From contig JBCCIM010000051.1 in the NCBI GenBank assembly GCA_039111535.1, positions 1 through 33,556 on the forward strand: a stretch of 33,556 nucleotides of DNA, in the 5' to 3' direction. The DNA is from Bacteroidota bacterium (GTDB lineage: Bacteria > Bacteroidota > Rhodothermia > Rhodothermales > JAHQVL01). Position numbers and translations under genes: made by a program. Under the pieces are notes generated by a model. It searched no databases, was not told the DNA's origin, and saw only the letters and a list, made by a program, of their open reading frames with translations. This document shows positions 24,566 to 31,928 of this stretch, one piece after another (the first letter of the stretch is position 1; each line of letters opens with the position of its first letter).

Positions 24566-25117
24566 CTAGTTGCCACCGATGGGCACCCGCACGCCGCCAC
24601 CAATAACAAGTTGGTCAAAACCACCCAGAACCAGCTTGGCTTCGCCATATGCGTAACCAAATCCTACATCAAACTGGACGCCAGCGCCGGCGTTTAATCC
24701 AATTTCTGTATCCGTAACAGAGCTTGCACCAAACAGCTCACCTGTTCCGCCAAAATCTGCTTCAAATTTAAAGAATCCGATATTGAGGCCCGCAAGCGCG
24801 TACGCCATCAACGTTTCTGTTGTTGAGAAAATGTAGTGCCCGTTTGCATTGATCGTAAACAGCGATACATCTACCCCGGGTGCATCATCCGGGAAAAACA
24901 AGGTCAGGTCACCTGCCAGGTTGATGCCCCGCTCTTCATCCAGCGGATATACACCATTGGCCTGAATACCAATGGCTTCAATGTCGGTACCGAATACAAG
25001 TCCACCACCCAGTAAAAACGGGCTCTGTGCTTTTACAGCAGGTGTAAAAATCACAACGGTGATAAAGAGAATGGCCAGAGATACTGCTTTTTTCAGCGAA
25101 TTACTTGCTGCGTACAT
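24566..25117 (-). CDS. Outer-membrane beta-barrel protein, paralogue B
   Basis: 183 residues. The signal peptide runs to about residue 30 (KKAVSLAILFITVVIFTPAVKA, cut before QSPF). The mature strands follow the same order as paralogue A: FLLGGGLVFGTD, EAIGIQANGVYPL, DVSLFTINANGHYIF, EIGLNAGAGVQFDV, GYAYGEAKLVLGG, QLVIGGGVRVPIGGN. The shared FDQLVIGxGVR ending contributes to the final strand, as expected for recognition by the BAM complex. The gene is monocistronic with its own terminator. I cannot assign a ligand. Retention of two diverged copies side by side suggests different expression or specificity. Confidence 0.85.
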   Translation of the reverse strand: MYAASNSLKKAVSLAILFITVVIFTPAVKAQSPFLLGGGLVFGTDIEAIGIQANGVYPLDEERGINLAGDLTLFFPDDAPGVDVSLFTINANGHYIFSTTETLMAYALAGLNIGFFKFEADFGGTGELFGASSVTDTEIGLNAGAGVQFDVGFGYAYGEAKLVLGGFDQLVIGGGVRVPIGGN

Positions 25118-25660
25118 AAAATTGTGGGTTAAATGTTTCTAATGATGAAAAGCCCTACTGCCGTAGATAAGTCCCGGGATGTGCTTAATAAAAACATGGC
25201 GGATTAAACATGTCCTGGGTGTAATCTATCCGCAGTAACGAAAAGCTACAAGAAAATAGGCGTAAAAGACCGGAAGTATGCGACACGCAAAAATTGCTCT
25301 TTGTATTTTCACATTTGGTAATCTTCACCATCAGTGATGAAATTCGTGGCCAGGTCTGTGTTTTACAGTAGACAGTATCATCCGGAACCAATACATCCTC
25401 TCTTACATAATGGCCCTTATCCTGTATTAAATACAGACTTTCGCACACTAACCTGGGAAATGCTTAGTGTGGTGGGATTCTTGCGCTGCTTTAAGCCAGC
25501 GTAACAATCAGAGAAAACATCTCGGCTGCATTAAGCATATTGCCGGCTTTGTGTGTATTTCCTGGTAGCAAGCCTGTTATTCTTTTCAGGGTATTTTGTG
25601 ATACTGATACCGCCCGGCCCCATAACATAGCCTGGTAACCCTTTACATAGTTTGAAATAC
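25118..25660. other. Long divergent intergenic region
   Basis: 543 bases between paralogue B and the first CarboxypepD_reg gene. Frames in it are short and have no recognisable protein content. A small hairpin CACACTAA/TTAGTGTG (25444-25451 with 25464-25471) is present without a T tract. Promoters for both flanking genes are expected here, but I cannot place them. Confidence 0.4.
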
Positions 25661-26815
25661 ATGAAACGCTCTCCTGCCTTTTTTGCCCTGCTGTTTGCAG
25701 GCCTCTTTTTTGCCTTCTCCGGAACTGCTGTACAAGCACAGCAGGTTCCTGCAGCTGTTATAACCGGAACGGTGGTAGATGCTGAAACAGGTACGCCGTT
25801 GGCCGGCGCGCACGTTTTTATCGCTGAGTCGATGATTGGTACAACAACCGATGGCGATGGTCGGTACCGGCTTGAGCGTGTGCCGCTTGGTGCGCACCGC
25901 CTCTACGCCTCCATCATCGGTTTCGAGCCTGCCTTCCGCGACATCATGCTGCGTGAATCGCGGAGTTTCACCTTTGATTTCCAGATGAACGAAAGCGTGG
26001 CCGAGCTTGATGGGATTACGGTAGAAGCCCAGGGTGACAAACGCTGGAAGCGCCGGCTGCAACGGTTTACTAAAATCTTTGTGGGTGAAACGCCCAACTC
26101 GCGAGACACTAAAATCCTGAACCCCGAAGTACTCGATTTTGCAGACAAAGGGGGGACTTTGCTCGCTTTTGCAAACGACATCATCCAAATTGAAAACAAA
26201 GCCCTCGGCTATCGCATCCAATACTTCCTCAAAGACTTTAAAGCGGAGCCGTCTCGGATTCAGTACGATGGTGAACCATTGTACGAAGAGATGACACCAG
26301 AGAGTCCTGAGCAGGCGGCTATGTGGGAAGAAAACCGACGCAAAGCCTTTTACGGCTCTTTCCGCCACTTTATGCTTGCTGCAATTTCTGGTAAAGCCAA
26401 AGAGCACGGATTTGAGACGTTCCAGCGCGCCACACCAGCCGGCGCGGCTGGCCAGGGTACGTTTGAACGCGGCTCAGCCATGAACAACCAGCGGGTGCCC
26501 TTTGATGTAACCAAGTTGCTCAAAGACACCGACAACCCCAACGAAAAGCTGCTCGAACTTGACGGCGCCATCGAACTCATTTTCAAAGGTGAGCTCGAAA
26601 GCAAAGCCTATGTCGAATGGCAAAAAACGTTCGGCGGCCCCGGTGGCATCCGCGGCGATCGTTACCAGAAATCGCTCTTTTGGCAAGAAAACGGGCCAAC
26701 GCTGGTCGACTACAAAGGCGACATCCTGAACCCTTACGGCGTTACCGTATCAGGACATCTTGCTTTTGAACGCGTGGCCGACGAGCTCCCCAAGGAATAC
26801 CGCCCATCCCGGTAG
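25661..26815 (+). CDS. Exported CarboxypepD_reg-like domain protein, paralogue 1
   Basis: 384 residues. Signal peptide MKRSPAFFALLFAGLFFAF...AVQA cut before QQVP; I prefer this ATG to a TTG three codons upstream. Residues about 28-118 are a CarboxypepD_reg-like beta-sandwich (TGTVVDAETGTPLAGAHVFI, TTTDGDGRYRLERVPLG, YASIIGFEP). The remainder is a conserved C-terminal region (KRWKRRLQRFTKIFVGETPNSR, ENKALGYRIQYFLKDF, YDGEPLYEEMTP, RRKAFYGSFRHFMLA, NPYGVTVSGHLAFERVADELPKEYRPS). There is no TonB plug or barrel, so it is not a SusC receptor. It is related over its full length to the next gene. Probably periplasmic or surface; role unknown. Confidence 0.85.
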   Translation: MKRSPAFFALLFAGLFFAFSGTAVQAQQVPAAVITGTVVDAETGTPLAGAHVFIAESMIGTTTDGDGRYRLERVPLGAHRLYASIIGFEPAFRDIMLRESRSFTFDFQMNESVAELDGITVEAQGDKRWKRRLQRFTKIFVGETPNSRDTKILNPEVLDFADKGGTLLAFANDIIQIENKALGYRIQYFLKDFKAEPSRIQYDGEPLYEEMTPESPEQAAMWEENRRKAFYGSFRHFMLAAISGKAKEHGFETFQRATPAGAAGQGTFERGSAMNNQRVPFDVTKLLKDTDNPNEKLLELDGAIELIFKGELESKAYVEWQKTFGGPGGIRGDRYQKSLFWQENGPTLVDYKGDILNPYGVTVSGHLAFERVADELPKEYRPSR

Positions 26816-26870
26816 GAATGCCGAATGCCGAATGCCGAATGCAAGATATTCCTTTGGCATTCGGCATTCC
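26815..26870 (+). repeat. ATGCCGA heptad array forming a hairpin directly after a stop codon
   Basis: Three perfect ATGCCGA units (26818-26838) start three bases after the TAG of paralogue 1 and face an opposite copy GGCATTCGGCATTCC (26856-26870). The arms GGAATGCCGAATGCC (26815-26829) and 26856-26870 are perfectly complementary over 15 bp, and a register shifted by two units leaves a 13-bp stem with a 14-base loop. There is no T tract, so it is not a classical terminator, but it could act as an mRNA 3' stabiliser or attenuator between the tandem paralogues. Confidence 0.8.
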
Positions 26871-26952
26871 TGGACTCGATATTCAGCAGCCAGAAACATA
26901 TCGTCTCGGGCGGTTTACATGAAAGTACAACCACCTTCTGACGTGCCTGCCC

Positions 26953-28110
26953 GTGAAGCACCCCATCGGACTCATAGCAATACTGCTGCTGCTCGTACCT
27001 GGCCACTTGATGGCGCAGTCCGATACCACGCTTGTATCTGGTCCTTTACCGGAAGCTAAGGCGGACCTTCTCTTGGCCGACACCACCGGCGCTGTTGTTG
27101 GAACTGCTACAGATGCAAGCACAGGCACGCCCCTGGCCGGCGCGCACGCCTTTGTCGGCGAAACAATGATCGGAACGGCAACTGATGCAGACGGCCGATT
27201 TGAGCTGACCAACGTCCCCCCTGGCCCGCACACCCTCTGGATCTCCATGATTGGTTTCGAGCCAGAGAAGCAAGACTTTATGGTTGGAGATACCACCAGC
27301 TTTACATTTGACCTCGCGCTAGAACCCATGGTTTTGGAGTTAGGGGAAGTGACTGTCAATGCAAGAAAGGACCGGCGTTGGAGGAAACGCTACAACACCT
27401 TTGAACGCCTCTTTCTGGGAGAATCTGATCTGTCAGATTTTGTGACCATCACAAATAAAGAGGTCCTCGATTTTGACGCAAACTGGTTGGGCCGCTTCTC
27501 GGCTAAAGCTGCTGAGTCGTTACTCATCGAAAATGAGGCGCTCGGCTACCGTGTTCAATACGTGTTAAAAGAGTTTTCCAGAGAAGGCATTACCATCAGA
27601 TATGATGGCGATCCTTTTTTTGAAGAGATGGAGCCTGCAACAGCGGAGCAGGCACTTATGTGGGACGAGAACAGGAAAGCAGCTTTTCTTGGCTCATTCA
27701 AACACTTCCTCCTTGCCCTATTGAAGGGCAACACCTATGAAGCCGGCTTCAGGCTTAAGCAAATTCCATCCGTAGATGACATCCGCAACCAGAACCGTCG
27801 CTTCAGCATTGACCCCGATGACTTGTTACGCGCCGGCGAAAAGCCCGGTGATTTGTTGCTGGCTTTCCGCGGGGTTATCGAAATCACGTACGTCAATGAG
27901 TATGAAGGCGCGGACTACCAGAAATGGCAAGGTAGTTCACCACACCGCCGGCAGCAACACCAGCGTTCGTGGATTCGGCTTACAACCGGCCCTACCCTTA
28001 TAGATCCAATAGGCGAAATTGTAGACCCGTACGGGGTCACAGTATATGGCTATTATGCCTTTGAACGGGTAGCCAATGATCTACCAAAAGAATATCGCAT
28101 CGACGGCTAA
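26953..28110 (+). CDS. Exported CarboxypepD_reg-like domain protein, paralogue 2
   Basis: 385 residues from a GTG start, which directly gives a good signal peptide (MKHPIGLIAILLLLVPGHLMA, cut before QSDT); no in-frame ATG is nearer. A linker of about 25 residues precedes the CarboxypepD_reg-like domain (VVGTATDASTGTPLAGAHAF, TATDADGRFELTNVPPG, WISMIGFEPE). The C-terminal region matches paralogue 1 (RRWRKRYNTFERLFLGES, ENEALGYRVQYVLKEF, YDGDPFFEEMEP, RKAAFLGSFKHFLLALL, DPYGVTVYGYYAFERVANDLPKEYRI). Its TAA stop touches the TGA of the convergent yraN gene. The 137-base gap from paralogue 1 contains the heptad hairpin, so the two may be cotranscribed with differential stability. Confidence 0.85.
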   Translation: MKHPIGLIAILLLLVPGHLMAQSDTTLVSGPLPEAKADLLLADTTGAVVGTATDASTGTPLAGAHAFVGETMIGTATDADGRFELTNVPPGPHTLWISMIGFEPEKQDFMVGDTTSFTFDLALEPMVLELGEVTVNARKDRRWRKRYNTFERLFLGESDLSDFVTITNKEVLDFDANWLGRFSAKAAESLLIENEALGYRVQYVLKEFSREGITIRYDGDPFFEEMEPATAEQALMWDENRKAAFLGSFKHFLLALLKGNTYEAGFRLKQIPSVDDIRNQNRRFSIDPDDLLRAGEKPGDLLLAFRGVIEITYVNEYEGADYQKWQGSSPHRRQQHQRSWIRLTTGPTLIDPIGEIVDPYGVTVYGYYAFERVANDLPKEYRIDG

Positions 28111-28482
28111 TCAGTAGTCTAACACATCGCGTACGTGCTCGATATACGGCACCCCCTTTCGGATCTCAACCCCAATAACATCGAACCGGCAAACGCGATC
28201 TTCAAGGTTATGGGTTAAGAGGTAATGATCAGCAGCACGTTGCACCAGGGCCAGTTTTTGTGGGGTTACCGCCTCTAGCGGTTTGCCGAACGTGCGCGTT
28301 GTACGTGTTTTCACCTCAACAAAGACGAGATCGCCAATCGCATGGCCGGCTTCAGGCTGGTCTTCACACACCAAATCAATTTCAGCAGCGTGCGCTCTGT
28401 AGTTTTGGGCAAGGATGACAAAGCCGTTTGCGCGTAAATACCGCGCCGCCAACATCTCACCAAAGTCGCCCGTACGCTTCAT
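28111..28482 (-). CDS. yraN: UPF0102 family protein YraN, predicted endonuclease-fold
   Basis: 123 residues, the typical length. GDFGEMLAARYLRANGFVIL forms the N-terminal helix and strand, HAAEIDLVCED carries the conserved Glu-x-Asp of the PD-(D/E)XK-like core, and LVFVEVKTR supplies the Glu-x-Lys. ALVQRAADHYLL and CRFDVIGVE follow. The protein is widely conserved near rnhB or rsmI in other bacteria; here it sits next to a GbsR-type regulator instead. Nuclease activity is predicted from the fold, not shown by sequence. It converges on the paralogue 2 gene with no spacer. Confidence 0.92.
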   Translation of the reverse strand: MKRTGDFGEMLAARYLRANGFVILAQNYRAHAAEIDLVCEDQPEAGHAIGDLVFVEVKTRTTRTFGKPLEAVTPQKLALVQRAADHYLLTHNLEDRVCRFDVIGVEIRKGVPYIEHVRDVLDY

Positions 28483-28509
28483 ACGGCAACCACCTGAAGC
28501 TTTGCCGGC

Positions 28510-29139
28510 TCAGGATTCGTCCGGACCAGAAGTGAATCTGCGGGCCATTTCGATAAGCTGCTTGGCCTCGTCGAGGTTGCGGCTTTGCACAAAGGGGAGC
28601 AGCGATTTGGAGAAGCCTTCAAAGACATCCATTAACTCGATCAGATTGCTTATGCGCGCTGCAAACTGCTCTTCTTCAGGGGAAAGCATCTCGCGTTGGC
28701 CTTCATCATCTCCTGTCAAAATCTGCCGGCACCCCAACAGTTGTTGCTTCACCGGCTGCAGTTCACGTTTTTCGCGTTCTTTAACAACACGCGTAGTAAT
28801 CTTCCAGACGTCTTTTTCTGCTGTATAGTAGTCTTTGCGCGACCCAGACTGATGTACTTTCCGAACCAGGTCCCAATTGATCAGGGACCTCAGGTTCATG
28901 TTTGCATTCCCACGGCTGATCTGCAGGTGCAGCATAATTTCATCGGTGTCCATGGCGTTTTCCGAAGCATAGAGCAACGCATGGATTTGTGCCATGGTGC
29001 GGTTGATACCCCAGCGCGATGCCATCTCTCCCCAGAAAAGAATGAAGCGCTGTAGCGCTTCCTGATGGGCAGGACGTAAAGCGGACCGCTCTGTGTTCTT
29101 GAGCATGTTTTTCTTCCTCAGATCGAGCTTCTCCTGCAT
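28510..29139 (-). CDS. GbsR/MarR-family transcriptional regulator
   Basis: 209 residues. The region about 25-115 is a winged HTH of the GbsR type: RFILFWGEMASRWGINRTMAQIHALLYAS, then MDTDEIMLHLQISRGNANMNLRSLINWDLV as helix-turn-helix and recognition helix, and VHQSGSRKDYYTAEKDVW as the wing. A long helical C-terminus (VVKEREKRELQPVKQQLL, EEEQFAARISNLIELMDVFEG) is probably the dimerisation part. Related GbsR proteins repress osmoprotectant genes; many homologues have unknown ligands. It lies 27 bases upstream of yraN on the same strand and is divergent from the SAM hydrolase gene across a 309-base spacer, which it may control. Met12 is an alternative start. Confidence 0.9.
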   Translation of the reverse strand: MQEKLDLRKKNMLKNTERSALRPAHQEALQRFILFWGEMASRWGINRTMAQIHALLYASENAMDTDEIMLHLQISRGNANMNLRSLINWDLVRKVHQSGSRKDYYTAEKDVWKITTRVVKEREKRELQPVKQQLLGCRQILTGDDEGQREMLSPEEEQFAARISNLIELMDVFEGFSKSLLPFVQSRNLDEAKQLIEMARRFTSGPDES

Positions 29140-29448
29140 CTATGAGAAATTCCGTTGACGATAGTATCCGCTTTGAAAAAGTCGGGCAGGATGTTAGTTC
29201 CTATAAGGCTAGCTATTTTCAATATAAAATGAAAGCATTGTACTGCGCAGTTTTACGTAACTTCGGAGACAATGGGAAGAAAGTAGCCCGGTAAGTGCAA
29301 AGATCCGGAGCGAACGCTTTTTTAAACGACCATTTTGCACGATCTTCAGGTATGCAAACAAAGGCCGGCTTCAGCTTACGGTTTCCCCAACGCTGATGCT
29401 GTGTGTTGTGCCGCTTATTTTTGAGTTATCGCCCAGTATACCCGCCCT
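29140..29448. other. Divergent intergenic region between the GbsR-type regulator and SAM hydrolase genes
   Basis: 309 bases, no gene seen. It contains an AT-rich block (TTTTCAATATAAAATG around 29216-29231) suited to a promoter for the minus-strand regulator, and an imperfectly bounded inverted repeat GTGCAAA/TTTGCAC (29295-29301 and 29334-29340) that could be a regulator site. Both are weak guesses. Confidence 0.3.
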
Positions 29449-30240
29449 GTGAATCGATTAATAACGCTGACGTCAGATTTTGGCCTGCATGATGCCTACG
29501 TTGCTATCATGAAAGGTGTGATGCTTAACATTTCACCAGAGGCTCGGTTGCTCGACATCACCCACGGTGTGAGTCCGCAAGATGTCATGGAAGCAGCTTT
29601 TGTCCTCAGAAATGCGATCCCTTACTTTCCGGAAGACACCATCCACCTTGCCGTTGTAGATCCGGGTGTTGGTACCAGCCGCAAGGCCATTGCGCTTAGA
29701 AAAGGCCGGCAATGGTTTGTGGGGCCAGACAATGGATTGTTCTCTCTCGTGCTCAATAGCGAACCACCGGACGAAGCCGTCGTGCTCGACAACCCTGCGT
29801 ACTGGTTAACAGATGCGCCTGCAAACACTTTCCATGGCCGCGATATTTTTGCCCCCGTTGCGGCCCATCTGTCTACCGGTAAGTCCCTCAGCGTACTCGG
29901 CACGCCAATCGATAGCATCGCCCCGCTACACTGGGCCTTGCCCATTGCAGACAAACAAGGGATTCAGGGGTGGGTTGTACATGTAGACAGGTTTGGGAAT
30001 TGTGTCACCAATATTTCTCGCTCGCTGATCAACAAGCAGCGTAACGGCAAAGCCGTCAAATGTTATGTCGGTTCGACCATCCTGAACAGCATTTTAACGA
30101 CCTACGGCAATACCGAGACCGGCGAACCGTTGATGTTATTTGACAGCAACGAATTGTTGGAAATCGCTGTAAACACGGGGAACGCATCGGACTTGTTGAA
30201 CATTCGAAAGGGATCACCCGTTAATCTGGTCTTTTCCTGA
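29449..30240 (+). CDS. S-adenosyl-L-methionine hydrolase (DUF62 / SAM hydroxide adenosyltransferase)
   Basis: 263 residues from a GTG start. All hallmarks of the DUF62 family are present in order: LTSDFGLHDAYVAIMKG with Asp10, LLDITHGVSPQD, VVDPGVGTSRKAI, FVGPDNGLFS, FHGRDIFAPVAAHL and DRFGNCVTNI in the C-terminal barrel. Characterised members use water or hydroxide to split SAM into adenosine and methionine; related halogenases use chloride or fluoride. The Asp/Arg/His set here (GRDIF, DITH) points to the hydroxide type. It is cytoplasmic. The next gene on the same strand begins 61 bases later and may be cotranscribed. Confidence 0.93.
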   Translation: MNRLITLTSDFGLHDAYVAIMKGVMLNISPEARLLDITHGVSPQDVMEAAFVLRNAIPYFPEDTIHLAVVDPGVGTSRKAIALRKGRQWFVGPDNGLFSLVLNSEPPDEAVVLDNPAYWLTDAPANTFHGRDIFAPVAAHLSTGKSLSVLGTPIDSIAPLHWALPIADKQGIQGWVVHVDRFGNCVTNISRSLINKQRNGKAVKCYVGSTILNSILTTYGNTETGEPLMLFDSNELLEIAVNTGNASDLLNIRKGSPVNLVFS

Positions 30241-30301
30241 AGCATCGCCCTGTTTTTCTAAGCTGGATATTGATTTTCACCGGCATGGCCGGCCTATATT
30301 T

Positions 30302-31564
30302 ATGAGCAGTTCTTCTTCTACGGAGTACGAATTTCAAGGCATGATGAAGCACCTGGAGTCATTATACGCCATGGCCCAGGTCCTTACCCTCGATGCCTCG
30401 CGGGCTGAGGCGCTGGTTCAGGCTACCTTCGACAGGGCCCTTCGGATTCGAGAGAAAAACCTGGTTGCTCCCGGCGATCGCCGACACATGTTGCAGCTCC
30501 TGATACAAGTGTATCACGAACAGAAACAAACACCTCCCCCCCTGCCGGCACCTAACGAAGTACCACCGCCACCATCACAGACCAAAGCCAGCTTTAAACA
30601 ACACATTCTAAACCAGTACCTTCGCCAGGCAGTACCAGCAAGCTTTGCCGCACTAAGCGATCTTGACCGCGTTGTACTCTCCATGTGCGAAGCCAACGGC
30701 CTGTCAAATGCAGACGCTGCGCTTATCCTGAGTGGCGACTCGGATAGTGTGAACCAGCAGCGCATGCTGGCGCGGCAGCGGTTTGCGGAAAATATCACAG
30801 CCAATGCGCCGGCAACGGTTGCTGACATCCTCAACGAAACCAAACCTGCAGACTGGATTCCCCAGGCACTTCGCCGCGCACTGAAATCCGAACTGAATGC
30901 CGTCCCCCCCACCCTCGAACCTAAAATTCAGGCCTCTTTTTCGAGCCACAACCCGGAAGCTGCGCGCCGCGCCCTTTCAGCAGACACAACCAGGAAAGCC
31001 GAAAATGCAAATCAAAACAGGCTTTCTCGGGGCCTCATGACCATCTTCCTCATTCTCGCTGCCGGCTTTATCGGATACATCGGATCGAGTGTATTGATGA
31101 AACAACCCGATGCCAATTTGCTCACCCTGTCTGCTTCCCAGGCTCCCCGCGTAGAAACGGTACTGGCAACTGCAGACCAGGCTGAAGCTGAAAAATTTGT
31201 ACAACAGCAAATGCGCTGGCGACTGACCCTCCCCGACATTGAGCAAAGTGAATTCACTGGCGTTGGCATTAGCGAAATTGCTGATGATGTGCGTGTACCG
31301 GTTTTCCTGTACAAAGACAACATGGACGCAAAGAGCGAATACATCACCCTCTATGCATTTACTTATGCCCTGCTCGATGAATACCCGGACCGGATTCAGC
31401 TACAAAGCGATATCCTGCAGGCCATTACACGGGAAGAGCAATTTGATTTGCGTGACCTGAACGAAAAACAGAAATTTGTGATCTGGCGAAAACGGGATGA
31501 TATTTTCATGGCGGTAACGTCTATCGACCCCGAAGCATTGCGTGACCGGATAACCGTTAACTAG
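30302..31564 (+). CDS. Membrane protein with sigma-factor-like N-terminus and anti-sigma-like C-terminus
   Basis: 420 residues, not a family I can name. Residues 20-49 (LYAMAQVLTLDASRAEALVQATFDRALRI in part) resemble region 2 of ECF sigma factors (LY...A..LT.D...AEDLVQ.TF.RAL). Residues 117-163 (ALSDLDRVVLSMCEANGLSN, ADAALILSGDSDSVNQQRML) resemble region 4. A Pro-rich linker (77-91) separates them. One membrane segment is at 243-263. The C-terminal domain (330-420) has VPVFLYKDN, YITLYAFTYAL, FVIWRKRDDIFMAVTSIDPEALRD, a pattern like the outer domain of ECF anti-sigma factors. A self-tethered or degenerate sigma/anti-sigma fusion is my inference. No zinc-finger HxxxCxxC is seen. Confidence 0.82.
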   Translation: MSSSSSTEYEFQGMMKHLESLYAMAQVLTLDASRAEALVQATFDRALRIREKNLVAPGDRRHMLQLLIQVYHEQKQTPPPLPAPNEVPPPPSQTKASFKQHILNQYLRQAVPASFAALSDLDRVVLSMCEANGLSNADAALILSGDSDSVNQQRMLARQRFAENITANAPATVADILNETKPADWIPQALRRALKSELNAVPPTLEPKIQASFSSHNPEAARRALSADTTRKAENANQNRLSRGLMTIFLILAAGFIGYIGSSVLMKQPDANLLTLSASQAPRVETVLATADQAEAEKFVQQQMRWRLTLPDIEQSEFTGVGISEIADDVRVPVFLYKDNMDAKSEYITLYAFTYALLDEYPDRIQLQSDILQAITREEQFDLRDLNEKQKFVIWRKRDDIFMAVTSIDPEALRDRITVN

Positions 31565-31928
31565 AGGGATTGCTTTTTGTGACAAGCCGCCTTCTTGACA
31601 TGCTCTAAGCCCTTTAGTAAAATTATCATTGGCTAATTAAGGCTGAAATCATCATTTCAAGTGTTATCTCTTTACTATTCTTTTTAATACACTTCTTTGT
31701 TACCTACACAATATCTGGATATTCTTAGTACTTGAAATAGTTACCATTTTTCGGATTCAAATACGGACCTACTCCCTACTCTGTTAATTTGGAATCACAC
31801 ATTACCGAGTTAGCCAATTTTGTCACGACAATAAGTTGAGCTTTAGGTTTAAAAAAACACAATCCAGGAAAAAACGAAAAACACAACATGTGCAATTTAT
31901 TGCACGATCCTCATATATTCATACCAAC
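31565..31928. other. AT-rich intergenic region marking a compositional switch
   Basis: About 360 bases with strongly raised A+T, no recognisable gene, and long T and A runs. It includes an inverted repeat ATTTCAAGT/ACTTGAAAT (31654-31662 and 31730-31738) and, just before the downstream ATG, the palindrome GTGCAAT-TT-ATTGCAC (31890-31905), which could be an operator or a translational hairpin. A TTG at 31836 opens the same frame as the next gene and would add a basic 31-residue N-terminus. Confidence 0.4.

Noticed and set aside
25185-25448. 87-codon minus-strand frame in the long intergenic region
   Set aside because: No ribosome-binding site and no recognisable composition or domain; it looks like chance.
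31577-31826. GTGACAA/TTGTCAC inverted repeat bounding the AT-rich spacer, as possible element ends
   Set aside because: Only seven bases match, there is no recombinase gene and no target duplication is visible.
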